Origin: Jannaschia rubra | Lineage (GTDB): Bacteria; Pseudomonadota; Alphaproteobacteria; Rhodobacterales; Rhodobacteraceae | Direction: 5' to 3' | Assembly (NCBI RefSeq): GCF_001403735.1 | Contig: NZ_CXPG01000013.1 | Location: 124,001 to 188,000 of the forward strand | DNA length: 64,000 nucleotides | Part shown: positions 28,039-35,871 of the stretch, in pieces | Layout of the letters: every line of letters begins with the position of its first letter | How positions within the stretch are numbered: position 1 is the stretch's first letter | Program-made: the position numbers and the translations under genes | Notes under the pieces: generated by a model | What the model saw: the letters and a program-made list of their open reading frames with translations, nothing else | What the model was told of the DNA's origin: nothing | Databases searched by the model: none

Positions 28039-28953
28039 GTGTGCGGCGATCCGGTCAAAGATCCGGGCGCGGGTCGCCTCGCTCTCCATCAGCACTTCGT
28101 GGCGCGCGCCCTCGACCATCTCCAGCGTCGCGTCCTTCCAGGACCCCATGCGGACATGGATCGCATCCGCCGACACGATGTCCTCATCGGTTCCGAGGAA
28201 CGCCAGGCAGGACACCTGCGGCGCCGCATCGCGGGCCAGTCCGTGCATCTCGCGCAGGGCGGCCCAGACCCAGCCCAGCGACGGCCCGCCGAGCGCCAAT
28301 TCGGGGTGCGTGACGATCTGACGCTTCATCCATGCGAACATCTCGCGGTCGGTCGTCAGCAGGTTGCCGTCGAAAGGCGCGGCAGCGGGGTCGGCCACCT
28401 TGCCCGCACCCGGCGCGAGCCGCTGCCCCAGCCCCACGGTCGAGCCGACCCACGACAGCCCCCAGGCCATGAACCGCCGATGCGGGGTCAGCGGCAGGCC
28501 CCACATCGGGGCAGAGAACACGGCACGTCCGATATCGGTCCGCCGGTGCAGCGCGCGCAGGGCGATCAGCCCCCCCATCGAATGGCCCAGCACATGCCAG
28601 GGGCGGGGCAGGTCGGCACCCTTGCACGCAGCGTGAAACGCATCGACGTCGCGCTGGAAGTCACGGAAATCGTTGACGTGACCCAGATGCGGATCGTGGG
28701 GAGAGCGGGGTGACAGACCCTGCCCGCGCCAGTCGATCGCGGCGCTGGCATAGCCGCGCGATGCCAGTTCCCGCGCGGCGTCGGAATACTTCTCGATATA
28801 CTCCGTGCGGCCCGGATACATCAGAAGCGTGCCGCGCGTCCCCTCCGGCCATAGCCCTACGCGCAGCCGCACCCCGTCGGACGTGTCGGCCCAGACGGCG
28901 TGCCCGCCGGGCGGCCCGGCGGCGACGTCATCGTGATAGGGCGCGGCCTGCAC
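28027..28953 (-). CDS. Alpha/beta hydrolase, lysophospholipase-like
   Basis: A 308-residue serine hydrolase of the PldB/monoglyceride-lipase type (Hydrolase_4). The nucleophile elbow is GHSMGG with Ser125; AAIDWRGQGLSPRSP is the family's DxRGxGxS motif; the acid is likely the Asp of FLGTDEDIVSADAI and the His of EGARHEVLMESEATR. No signal peptide is visible, so it is probably cytoplasmic or membrane-peripheral. It lies 3 bases downstream of the SCP2 gene on the same strand, suggesting a two-gene lipid-related operon. Confidence 0.9.
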   Translation of the reverse strand: MQAAPYHDDVAAGPPGGHAVWADTSDGVRLRVGLWPEGTRGTLLMYPGRTEYIEKYSDAARELASRGYASAAIDWRGQGLSPRSPHDPHLGHVNDFRDFQRDVDAFHAACKGADLPRPWHVLGHSMGGLIALRALHRRTDIGRAVFSAPMWGLPLTPHRRFMAWGLSWVGSTVGLGQRLAPGAGKVADPAAAPFDGNLLTTDREMFAWMKRQIVTHPELALGGPSLGWVWAALREMHGLARDAAPQVSCLAFLGTDEDIVSADAIHVRMGSWKDATLEMVEGARHEVLMESEATRARIFDRIAAHLDQ

Positions 28954-28956
28954 GGC

Positions 28957-29241
28957 TCAGGACAGCGCGCCGCCCAGCTTCATGGCGGTGCCCATGTCGC
29001 CGTCGACCTTCAGCTTGCCCTGCATGAAGGCCGAGGTCGGGTTGGTCTCGCCCGACAGGATGCCGCGGAAGGTGTCGGCGTCGGCGGTCATGGTGCACTC
29101 CGCCTCCTCGTCGCCCTCGCGGACGCCGGCCTGATCGAGCATGATTGAGCCTTCGTCTTCGATCACGAACTTGACGCTGCCGTCGAAGGTGCCAATCTTT
29201 GCCTCAAGGACGGTGACGGCTTCGTTGATGATGTCGCTCAT
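28957..29241 (-). CDS. SCP2 sterol-binding domain protein
   Basis: A 94-residue single-domain SCP2-like protein, a fold with a hydrophobic tunnel that binds lipids or acyl-CoA. Readable hallmarks are the strands VKFVIEDEGSIMLDQAGV and CTMTADADTFRGILSGETNPTSAFMQGKLKVDGDMGTAMKLG, the last being the most conserved segment of the family. Start at 29241 with AGAGGATT upstream. It is directly upstream of the lysophospholipase-like hydrolase, consistent with a lipid-handling pair, though the ligand is unknown. Confidence 0.93.
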   Translation of the reverse strand: MSDIINEAVTVLEAKIGTFDGSVKFVIEDEGSIMLDQAGVREGDEEAECTMTADADTFRGILSGETNPTSAFMQGKLKVDGDMGTAMKLGGALS

Positions 29242-29290
29242 GGGAATCCTCTGCGATCGGTCGCCGGAACGGCGGGATGGGGTCGAAGAC

Positions 29291-29319
29291 AGGATGGTTG
29301 ACCTTCGCGTCACTCTCAA
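29291..29319 (-). promoter_or_regulatory. Putative promoter of the SCP2-hydrolase operon
   Basis: Minus-strand TTGAGA (29319-29314), 17-base spacer, CATCCT (29296-29291). It lies within the first codons of the divergent TPR gene. Confidence 0.4.
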
Positions 29320-29866
29320 GGCCCTCGTGCTGGCAATCGCCTGCGGTTACGCCACGTCCCTGCCCGCGCAGGAGCTGGAGGCCGACCCCGATGCCCTGCT
29401 GAACCGTTTGGGCACGTTGACTGCCGAGAACGACGAGGCCGAGGCGCGGCGTCTCGCCAACGAGGTTCTGGAACGCTGGACCCATTCGGGCAGCGTCACG
29501 CTCGACCTTCTGCTGCGGCGGGGGATGGAGGCCATCGCAGACGGCGACTATCCGCGCGCCATCGCCCATCTGACCGCGCTGACCGACCATGCGCCCGACT
29601 TCGCCGAAGGCTGGAACCAGCGGGCCACCGCCTTCTTCCTGTCCGACCGCTACGGCGAGGCGGTGTCGGACATCGAGCAGGTCCTCATCCTGGAGCCGCG
29701 CCATTTCGGCGCGCTGGCCGGGCTTGGGATCATCCTGGAGCAGCTGGGCGAGGAGGAATCGGCACTGCGCGCCTATGAGGCGGCGCAGCAGGTCCACCCG
29801 GCGGAGCCCAACGTGAACAGCGCCATCGAACGGTTGCAGCAGCAGACCGGCGAACGAACCCTTTGA
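29294..29866 (+). CDS. Exported TPR-repeat protein
   Basis: A 190-residue protein with a signal peptide (LKALVLAIACGYATSLPAQE, predicted cleavage after AQ at about residue 27) and three tetratricopeptide repeats (DYPRAIAHLTALTDHAPDFAEGWNQRATAFF; RYGEAVSDIEQVLILEPRHFGALAGLG; EEESALRAYEAAQQVHPAEPN). It is probably a periplasmic scaffold; no partner can be named. The start at 29294 is uncertain because no strong ribosome site is seen. It precedes the Suv3-like helicase by 13 bases and may be cotranscribed with it. Confidence 0.85.
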   Translation: MVDLRVTLKALVLAIACGYATSLPAQELEADPDALLNRLGTLTAENDEAEARRLANEVLERWTHSGSVTLDLLLRRGMEAIADGDYPRAIAHLTALTDHAPDFAEGWNQRATAFFLSDRYGEAVSDIEQVLILEPRHFGALAGLGIILEQLGEEESALRAYEAAQQVHPAEPNVNSAIERLQQQTGERTL

Positions 29867-29879
29867 CCGGACGGATCTG

Positions 29880-32687
29880 ATGGACAGCACCCCCGGCCGG
29901 GTGACGGCGGTCCTCGGGCCGACGAACACCGGTAAGACGCATTACGCCATCGACCGGATGCTGGCGCACCGCACCGGCGTCATCGGTCTGCCGCTGCGTC
30001 TGCTTGCGCGGGAGGTCTATGACCGCATCGTGGCCGTCCGCGGCCCCTCCGTCGTGGCCCTGGTCACCGGCGAGGAGCGGATCGTGCCGGCGCGCACCGC
30101 CTATTGGGTCTGCACAGTCGAGGCGATGCCCCAGGGGATCGGCGCCGATTTCGTGGCCATCGACGAGATTCAGCTCTGCGCCGACCCCGAGCGCGGCCAT
30201 GTCTTCACCGACCGCCTGCTCAACATGCGGGGCCTGCATGAGACGCTGTTCATGGGCTCCGACACCATGCGCCCGGCGATCGCGGAGCTTGTGCCCCGCG
30301 TCCAGTTCGCCCGGCGCGAGCGGTTCAGCGAGCTTCTCTATACCGGTTCGAAGAAGATCAGCCGCATGCCCGGCCGCACCGCCATCGTGGGCTTCAGCGT
30401 CGACAACGTCTATGCCATCGCGGAGCTTCTGCGTCGTCAGAAGGGCGGCGCCGCCGTCGTCATGGGCGCCCTGTCGCCGCGCACGCGCAACGCGCAGGTG
30501 GCGATGTATCAGAACGGCGACGTGGATTACCTGGTGGCGACCGACGCCATCGGCATGGGCCTGAACCTCGACATCCGGCACGTCGCCTTTTCCGCCACCT
30601 CCAAGTTCGACGGCAGCCGCATCCGCCCGCTGATGCCGCATGAGCTGGCGCAGATCGCCGGACGGGCCGGGCGCTACATGCAGCCGGGCACCTTCGGCGT
30701 TACGGGCGAGGCGCAGCCGCTGGACGACGGCATCGTCGAGGCGATCCAGAACCACAGCTTCAAGCCCATCGACCGCCTGATGTGGCGCAACCACCGGCTG
30801 GAGTTCGGCAGCATCGAGGCGCTGATCGCCTCTCTCGAAGCGCCCAGTCCCGAACGGATGCTGACCCGCGGGCGGGAGGCCGACGACCTGTCATCGCTTC
30901 GCACGCTTTATGAATTGGAAGGCGTGGCCGCCCGCCTGCGCGACGCCCGCGACGTGCGGCTTTTGTGGGATGTCTGCCGCATCCCCGATTTCCAGGGCAT
31001 CAGCCACGGCGAGCACACGAACCTTTTGTCGCGCATCTTCGGCTTCCTGCACGAACGCGGCAGCCTGCCGGACGACTGGTTCGCTCGGCAGATCAAGCGC
31101 ATCGACCGCACCGATGGCGACATAGACATGCTGTCCAAGCGGTTGGCATATATTCGCACATGGACCTATGCCGCCCAGCGCAAGGGATGGGTGGACAATG
31201 AAGCCCATTGGCGCGACGCCACGCGGGCGGTAGAAGATCGGCTGTCGGATGCGCTCCACCTTGCGTTGACGAACCGGTTCGTGGACCGGCGCACCAGTGT
31301 CCTGCTGCGCCGACTGAAGATGAAGGAGGGCCTTTTGGCCGAGATCAACGACAAGGGCGAAGTGATCGTCGAGGGCGAGACGCTGGGCCGTCTCGAAGGA
31401 TTCCGCTTCCATCAGACCGGGACCACCTCGCCGGACGAGGCGCGCACTGTGGGTCAGGCTGCGGCCCAGGCGTTGCGCCCCGAGTTCCACCTGCGCGCGG
31501 ACCGCTTCTACAACGCGCCCGACACCGAAATGGACTTCACCGAGCAGGGGGGCCTGATGTGGGGCGACCAGGCGGTGGGCAAGCTCGTCCGCGGTGCCGA
31601 TCCGCTCAGGCCCTCGGTCGAGGCCTTCGTAGACGACGAGGCCGGCCCCGAGGTGATGCAGAAGGTCACGCGCCGTCTGCAGCATTTCATCGACCGCAAG
31701 GTCGCCGCCGCGATGGAACCGCTTCTGGCCATGTCGCGTGACGAGACGCTGACCGGTATCGCCCGCGGATTCGCATTCCGTTTGATGGAAGGGTTCGGCA
31801 TCCTGCAACGCCAGGACGTCGCCCAAGAGGTGAAGGAGCTTGACCAGGACGCGCGCGCCCAGCTTCGCAAGCACGGCGTCCGCTTCGGGCAGTTCACCAT
31901 CTTCCAGCAGCTTCTGCTCAAGCCCGCGCCGACGCGCCTGCGGCTGGTGCTGTGGTCGCTGTCGAAGGACCTGGCGGAGTTCCCCGAAGCGCCGCCCCCC
32001 GGTCTGGTCACGGTCCCCAAGGTCGATTGGGCGCCCGAGGGGTATTATACCATGGCGGGCTACCGCCTCGCCGGGAGCCGCGCCATTCGTATCGACATGC
32101 TGGAGCGTCTGGCGGACCTGCTGCGCCCTGCCGATTCGCGCGGCGGGTTCGAGGCGACGCCGGACATGCTCTCGATCACCGGCATGACGCTGGAGCAGTT
32201 CGCCGACCTGATGGGCGGTCTGGGCTATGCCGCCGAACGCGGGGAGCGCACGAAGGTCCGTGCGGCCGACCTGCCCACGCCCACGCCGACCGAGGTGCCG
32301 GACGACACCCCGGCCGAGACACCCGATCCTACCCCGACCGAGACGCCCGAGCCCACGCCACAGGAAACGCCCGTCGAGGAGCCGACCGAGGTGCCGCCCG
32401 CGCCCCCGGTCGAGGCCCCCGTCGAGACGCCCGAGACGGAAGTGTTCTATACCTTCACCTGGGCACCGCGCCGCCAGAACGCGCGCGGTCCGCGCCGCGA
32501 GGGGCAGGGCGACCGACCTCAGCGCAAGGGCAAGCCCAAGGGCGCATTCGCCGGCAAGAAGGGCACCCCCCGCGCCGATCAGGGCGCGAAGGGCGGCCCT
32601 AAAACCTATGAGGCCCGGCCGAAGCGGGACAAGCCCATCGACCCGGACAACCCCTTCGCGGCCCTCGCGGCGCTCAAGGACAAGTGA
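29880..32687 (+). CDS. Suv3-like (SUPV3L1 family) DExH RNA helicase with Pro/Glu-rich linker and basic tail
   Basis: A 935-residue superfamily 2 helicase of the type found in the mitochondrial RNA degradosome and conserved in alphaproteobacteria. Walker A is GPTNTGKT (13-20), motif II is DEIQ in FVAIDEIQL, and motif VI is AQIAGRAGRYM; the Suv3 C-terminal region follows to about residue 790. Residues ~800-853 are a low-complexity Thr/Pro/Glu linker (TPTPTEVPDD, ETPEPTPQETP), then a Lys/Arg/Gly-rich tail ending in a hydrophobic peptide, DNPFAALAALKDK. The tail may bind RNA or a ribonuclease partner (inference). The S4-domain gene overlaps its stop by four bases (GTGA). Confidence 0.92.
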   Translation: MDSTPGRVTAVLGPTNTGKTHYAIDRMLAHRTGVIGLPLRLLAREVYDRIVAVRGPSVVALVTGEERIVPARTAYWVCTVEAMPQGIGADFVAIDEIQLCADPERGHVFTDRLLNMRGLHETLFMGSDTMRPAIAELVPRVQFARRERFSELLYTGSKKISRMPGRTAIVGFSVDNVYAIAELLRRQKGGAAVVMGALSPRTRNAQVAMYQNGDVDYLVATDAIGMGLNLDIRHVAFSATSKFDGSRIRPLMPHELAQIAGRAGRYMQPGTFGVTGEAQPLDDGIVEAIQNHSFKPIDRLMWRNHRLEFGSIEALIASLEAPSPERMLTRGREADDLSSLRTLYELEGVAARLRDARDVRLLWDVCRIPDFQGISHGEHTNLLSRIFGFLHERGSLPDDWFARQIKRIDRTDGDIDMLSKRLAYIRTWTYAAQRKGWVDNEAHWRDATRAVEDRLSDALHLALTNRFVDRRTSVLLRRLKMKEGLLAEINDKGEVIVEGETLGRLEGFRFHQTGTTSPDEARTVGQAAAQALRPEFHLRADRFYNAPDTEMDFTEQGGLMWGDQAVGKLVRGADPLRPSVEAFVDDEAGPEVMQKVTRRLQHFIDRKVAAAMEPLLAMSRDETLTGIARGFAFRLMEGFGILQRQDVAQEVKELDQDARAQLRKHGVRFGQFTIFQQLLLKPAPTRLRLVLWSLSKDLAEFPEAPPPGLVTVPKVDWAPEGYYTMAGYRLAGSRAIRIDMLERLADLLRPADSRGGFEATPDMLSITGMTLEQFADLMGGLGYAAERGERTKVRAADLPTPTPTEVPDDTPAETPDPTPTETPEPTPQETPVEEPTEVPPAPPVEAPVETPETEVFYTFTWAPRRQNARGPRREGQGDRPQRKGKPKGAFAGKKGTPRADQGAKGGPKTYEARPKRDKPIDPDNPFAALAALKDK

Positions 32688-33037
32688 CGACGGCGACGAC
32701 GCGCCAGCGTCTCGACCGCTGGCTCTGGCAGGCGCGGTTCTTCAAGACGCGGACGCTCGCCGCCCGGCAGGTGACGGAGGGTCACGTCCGCGTCAACGGC
32801 GATCGCGTCACCAAGCCCGCGCACGGTGTGGAGCCGGGCGATGCGCTGACCTTCCGCCAGGCGGACCGCATCCGCGTGGTTGAGGTCGTCGGACTGGCGG
32901 ACCGGCGTGGCCCCGCGTCCGAGGCGCAGGCGCTCTATTCCGACCATTCGCCCGCGCCTGTCCCCCGCGTCGGCCCGCGACCCACCGGCCGGGACCGCCG
33001 CCGCCTCGATGCCTCCCGCGACGGCGCGGCCGACTGA
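32684..33037 (+). CDS. S4 RNA-binding domain protein (Hsp15-like)
   Basis: A 117-residue protein with an S4 domain at residues ~6-60 (TRQRLDRWLWQARFFKTRTLAARQVTEGHVRVNGDRVTKP), the fold used by Hsp15 (HslR) to rescue stalled 50S subunits carrying nascent-chain tRNA. The tail is Arg/Pro-rich (RPTGRDRRRLDASRDG). It starts with GTG overlapping the helicase stop (GTGA), so it is translationally coupled to that RNA helicase, which argues for a shared RNA quality-control role (inference). Confidence 0.92.
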   Translation: MTTATTRQRLDRWLWQARFFKTRTLAARQVTEGHVRVNGDRVTKPAHGVEPGDALTFRQADRIRVVEVVGLADRRGPASEAQALYSDHSPAPVPRVGPRPTGRDRRRLDASRDGAAD

Positions 33038-33062
33038 CGCGCCGCGCGGAGGGACCGACTGC

Positions 33063-33091
33063 TTGAACCCGGCGGGCGGGATGGATACATC
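33063..33091 (+). promoter_or_regulatory. Putative fdxA promoter
   Basis: TTGAAC (33063-33068), 17-base spacer, TACATC (33086-33091), 27 bases before the fdxA ATG. Confidence 0.5.
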
Positions 33092-33118
33092 GCCCTCGAC
33101 TCGAACGGGACACCGACC

Positions 33119-33454
33119 ATGACCTATATCGTCAACGACGCCTGCATCGCCTGCAAATACACCGATTGCGTCGAGGTCTGCCCCGTGGACTGCTTCTATG
33201 AGGGGGAGAACATGCTCGTGATCCACCCCGACGAATGCATCGACTGCGGCGTCTGCGAGCCCGAGTGCCCCGCCGACGCCATCCGCCCGGACACTGAACC
33301 GGAAATGGAGAAATGGGTCGAGTTCAACCGGAAGTATTCGGAACTCTGGCCCGTTATCGTCTCGAAGAAGGATCCTCTGCCCGGAGCAGAGGAGATGGAC
33401 GGCAAGCCCGGCAAGATGGACCTGTTCTCCGAGGCGCCGGGCGAGGGCGGCTGA
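33119..33454 (+). CDS. fdxA: 7Fe ferredoxin (FdxA type)
   Basis: A 111-residue ferredoxin of the Azotobacter type carrying one 3Fe-4S and one 4Fe-4S cluster. Cysteines in order are Cys9, Cys12, Cys17, Cys21, Cys25, then Cys40, Cys43, Cys46 and Cys50. The C9-x7-C17 spacing with C50 fits the 3Fe site, and C21/C40/C43/C46 the 4Fe site. The C-terminal extension ([26 protein letters not shown]) is typical. It is a cytoplasmic electron carrier; its partners are not evident. It lies between the helicase/S4 pair and carD, an order I know from related genomes. Confidence 0.96.
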   Translation: MTYIVNDACIACKYTDCVEVCPVDCFYEGENMLVIHPDECIDCGVCEPECPADAIRPDTEPEMEKWVEFNRKYSELWPVIVSKKDPLPGAEEMDGKPGKMDLFSEAPGEGG

Positions 33455-33478
33455 CGTCCTGATTTGGGTCAGGAGTCA
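33452..33478 (+). terminator. Stem-loop at the fdxA stop codon
   Basis: TGAC (33452-33455) and TCCTGA (33457-33462) pair with TCAGGA (33469-33474) and GTCA (33475-33478), with a single bulged G and a TTTGGG loop. There is no adjacent U-tract (a TTTTT run comes 20 bases later), so termination is only possible, not clear. Confidence 0.35.
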
Positions 33479-33507
33479 TGACGCTTTCGCAGGCCCTGTT
33501 TTTATGA

Positions 33508-33513
33508 TATGAT
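33508..33513 (+). promoter_or_regulatory. Possible carD -10 box
   Basis: TATGAT (33508-33513), repeated in overlap with another TATGAT at 33503-33508, in an otherwise GC-rich 228-base gap. The -35 is weak (TTCGCA, 16-base spacer). The implied leader to carD is about 165 bases. Confidence 0.35.
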
Positions 33514-33682
33514 CCACGGGAAGGTCGGCTTTGTCGGCCCCTCTGCCAACCCGCGCCCGGGGCATACCGTTCCTGCCCACGGCCCAAGCAACGCGTGACC
33601 CGATCCGGCCCGATCCCGTTCGTGGCCGGTCACTTCTGCGGCCCGCCGGCAGCCGGTCGCCGCGCCAACCGAAAGGCTCTCC

Positions 33683-34189
33683 ATGTCCAAGAAATCCGAT
33701 TTCCGCCCGAACGAATTCGTCGTCTATCCGGCCCACGGCGTCGGTCAGATCGTGTCGATCGAGAAGCAGGAGGTCGCAGGTCTCGAACTCGAACTTTTCG
33801 TCATCTCCTTTGCCAAGGACAAGATGACCCTGCGCGTGCCGACCAACAAGGCGACCGACGTCGGCATGCGTTCGCTTTCGCCGCCCGAAGTCGTGACCAA
33901 GGCCATGGCAACGCTCAAGGGCAAGGCCCGCGTCAAGAAGGCGATGTGGTCCCGTCGGGCGCAGGAATACGAGGCCAAGATCAACTCTGGTGACCTGATC
34001 GCCATCGCCGAGGTGGTCCGCGACCTGCACCGCAACGACGAACAGCGCGAGCAGTCCTATTCCGAGCGCCAGCTTTACGAGGCCGCACTGGACAGGCTGA
34101 CCCGCGAACTGGCGGCCGTGAACCAGATGGACGAGGACGGCGCGCTCAAGGCCGTCGACGAGATCCTGATGTCGCGCGCCGCTGCCTGA
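33683..34189 (+). CDS. carD: CarD/CdnL family RNA polymerase-binding transcription factor
   Basis: A 168-residue global transcription factor. The N-terminal RNA-polymerase interaction (Tudor-like) domain reads FRPNEFVVYPAHGVGQIVSIEKQEVAGLELELFVISF, followed by the helical DNA-binding domain (KARVKKAMWSRRAQEYEAKINSGDLIAIAEVVRDL). CdnL proteins bind the beta subunit and stabilise open complexes at rRNA and other housekeeping promoters. Length and sequence are typical of alphaproteobacteria. The gene is monocistronic and ends with a clear intrinsic terminator. Confidence 0.97.
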   Translation: MSKKSDFRPNEFVVYPAHGVGQIVSIEKQEVAGLELELFVISFAKDKMTLRVPTNKATDVGMRSLSPPEVVTKAMATLKGKARVKKAMWSRRAQEYEAKINSGDLIAIAEVVRDLHRNDEQREQSYSERQLYEAALDRLTRELAAVNQMDEDGALKAVDEILMSRAAA

Positions 34190-34213
34190 GACAGGTTGGC
34201 CGCCATGTGAAGC

Positions 34214-34239
34214 GGAGCGCCATCACCGGCGCTCCTTTT
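34214..34239 (+). terminator. Intrinsic terminator of carD
   Basis: Perfect 8-bp stem GGAGCGCC / GGCGCTCC with loop ATCACC, followed directly by TTTT, 24 bases after the carD stop. Confidence 0.85.
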
Positions 34240-34278
34240 CAGTTGCAGCGGGTTGAGACCCGACGTTCGCGTAACGCT

Positions 34279-34677
34279 TCAAGTCCACCATTCGTCTATC
34301 GACGCGATCTCCGCATCGGACCATCCGAAGTGATGGGCGAACTCGTGCACCGTCACATGGGCCACGAGCGCCTGCAGCGTCACGTCGCCCCGCGCGGCCC
34401 ATTCGTCCAGGATCGGCCGCCGGAACAGCGTGACCGTCGACGGCGGTGCGGGCCAGTCCACGCTCCGCTCCGGCAGGGCCACGCCTTCGTAGAGACCGCT
34501 CAGGTCATAGCCGTCGTCGATGTCCATGTCGTCGAGCAGCGCGTCGGCGGGCCAATCCTCGACCACGAGCCGCACTTCGGCGGCAAGTGCGGCGAAAGGC
34601 TCGGGAAACGCCGCTCGCGTCTCCTCCGCCATTCGTCGGATCACCTCGATGTCGGGAGCTTCGCCGGAGTCGCTCAT
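34279..34677 (-). CDS. Zincin-like metallopeptidase family protein (DUF1025/MPN-type)
   Basis: A 132-residue cytoplasmic protein with the zinc metallopeptidase signature HExxH as HEFAH (residues 111-115) followed by HFGWSDAEI, the pattern of the small minimal-zincin family found beside housekeeping genes. Most of the rest is acidic. The enzymatic role is not established for the family. Its start overlaps the VOC gene's stop by four bases (ATGA), so these two are cotranslated. Confidence 0.88.
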   Translation of the reverse strand: MSDSGEAPDIEVIRRMAEETRAAFPEPFAALAAEVRLVVEDWPADALLDDMDIDDGYDLSGLYEGVALPERSVDWPAPPSTVTLFRRPILDEWAARGDVTLQALVAHVTVHEFAHHFGWSDAEIASIDEWWT

Positions 34678-35276
34678 CCGATCTGGCGCGGTCCGTCGGG
34701 GGTGTCGATCGACGCGACGATGGCACGCTCTCCCGTCTCGATCGTGATCCGCGAATCGTCAGTCAATTCCGCCACGATGGGTCCAAGTTCCTCCGCGTTC
34801 GGGTGACGCAGGGTCAGACCTGTCAGCCGAAGTCCCTCGTCTGAAAACCTCGGGGCGGGCGTGTCCCACTGGATCAGCGCGGGAAAACAGCCGTCGAAGG
34901 GCAGGATGCCGTCGTCGGGCACCGCCATCCGCCAGCGGAACGCCCCGCGAACGAATTCGAGCGGCCGGCCCGCCTGTGGAAAGCGCGCGACCAGCGCGTC
35001 CAGATCGTCCGTCCGCAGGATCCAGTTGCCGATCCGGGGCGGCCCGGCCCGCCGGTCGAGATCGAACCATCGGGCGCGCCCCGGCGCGGGGGCATCGGGG
35101 TCGATGGCGATCACCTCGAAATATTCGCCCGGCCCCAGCCCCGACAGCCGGTTGTGCGTGCCCATGAGCGCATGTCCGCCGCCCGGCCCGATCCGCTGGC
35201 CCAGATGCCGGGTCACGTAGGCCGCGCCGTCATCCAGCGTTGCGGCAGCGATGGCGAAGTGGTCAAAGGCTGTCAT
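34674..35276 (-). CDS. VOC (glyoxalase-like) family protein
   Basis: A 200-residue protein with a Glyoxalase_3/VOC-type fold: FDHFAIAAATLDDGAAYV at the N-terminus, HALMGTHNRLSGLG, GEYFEVIAIDPDAPAPG and LRLTGLTLRHPNAEEL. The N-terminal His and the Glu of EYFEVI are candidate metal ligands. VOC proteins include glyoxalases, dioxygenases and resistance proteins; the reaction is not known here. The start codon CAT/ATG (35274-35277) is shared head-to-head with fthC, an unusual arrangement, and no ribosome site is visible upstream of it. Confidence 0.85.
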   Translation of the reverse strand: MTAFDHFAIAAATLDDGAAYVTRHLGQRIGPGGGHALMGTHNRLSGLGPGEYFEVIAIDPDAPAPGRARWFDLDRRAGPPRIGNWILRTDDLDALVARFPQAGRPLEFVRGAFRWRMAVPDDGILPFDGCFPALIQWDTPAPRFSDEGLRLTGLTLRHPNAEELGPIVAELTDDSRITIETGERAIVASIDTPDGPRQIG

Positions 35277-35844
35277 GGGGGATGACGCTAGTCTGACGGC
35301 GCGCAAGGCGCAATTGCGCAGGTCCTGCATCGCGGCGCGCGATGCCGTGGGGCCGAACCCGCGCGCGGTGGCGGCCACACGCCTGTTCGCACGCATGTGG
35401 GGCCTGCGCGGCCGGACCATCGCCGGATACCTGCCGATCGGGTCGGAGGCGGACCCCACCGGCGTGATGCGCGTCCTGTCGCGCGACAACCGCATCTGCG
35501 TGCCGGTGGTGACAGGCAAGGGTGCACCCCTGCGGTTCCGCGAATGGACGCCGGGCTGCGCACTGGAGACCGGGCCCTTCGGCGTATCGGTCCCCACCGA
35601 CGGCGGCTGGCGCGTGCCCGACCTGCTCATCGTGCCGATGGTGGGGTTCGATGCCGCTGGCGGGCGGCTGGGCTATGGCGGCGGCTTCTACGACCGGACG
35701 CTCTCCGGCCTCCGCGATGCCGACGTCGTGGGGTTCGCGCTGGAGGCGCAGCGGATCGACGCCGTGCCTGCCGGTCGCCACGACATCACCCTGCCCTGGA
35801 TCGTGACCGATGCCGGGGTTTTCGGCACCGGGGCGGAGGTGTAA
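35275..35844 (+). CDS. fthC: 5-formyltetrahydrofolate cyclo-ligase
   Basis: A 189-residue enzyme converting 5-formyl-THF to 5,10-methenyl-THF with ATP, recycling folate. It shows ARKAQLRRSCIAARD at the N-terminus, the substrate loop TIAGYLPIGSEADP, and the family's Gly-rich ATP motif GGRLGYGGGFYDRTL. An AAAGG ribosome site lies upstream of ATG 35275. An upstream in-frame ATG at 35251 would give eight extra residues and a larger overlap with the divergent VOC gene. It is followed by rpe after 27 bases on the same strand. Confidence 0.94.
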   Translation: MGDDASLTARKAQLRRSCIAARDAVGPNPRAVAATRLFARMWGLRGRTIAGYLPIGSEADPTGVMRVLSRDNRICVPVVTGKGAPLRFREWTPGCALETGPFGVSVPTDGGWRVPDLLIVPMVGFDAAGGRLGYGGGFYDRTLSGLRDADVVGFALEAQRIDAVPAGRHDITLPWIVTDAGVFGTGAEV

Positions 35845-35871
35845 CCCGCCCCCAGTCCAACGGAGGTTTCC

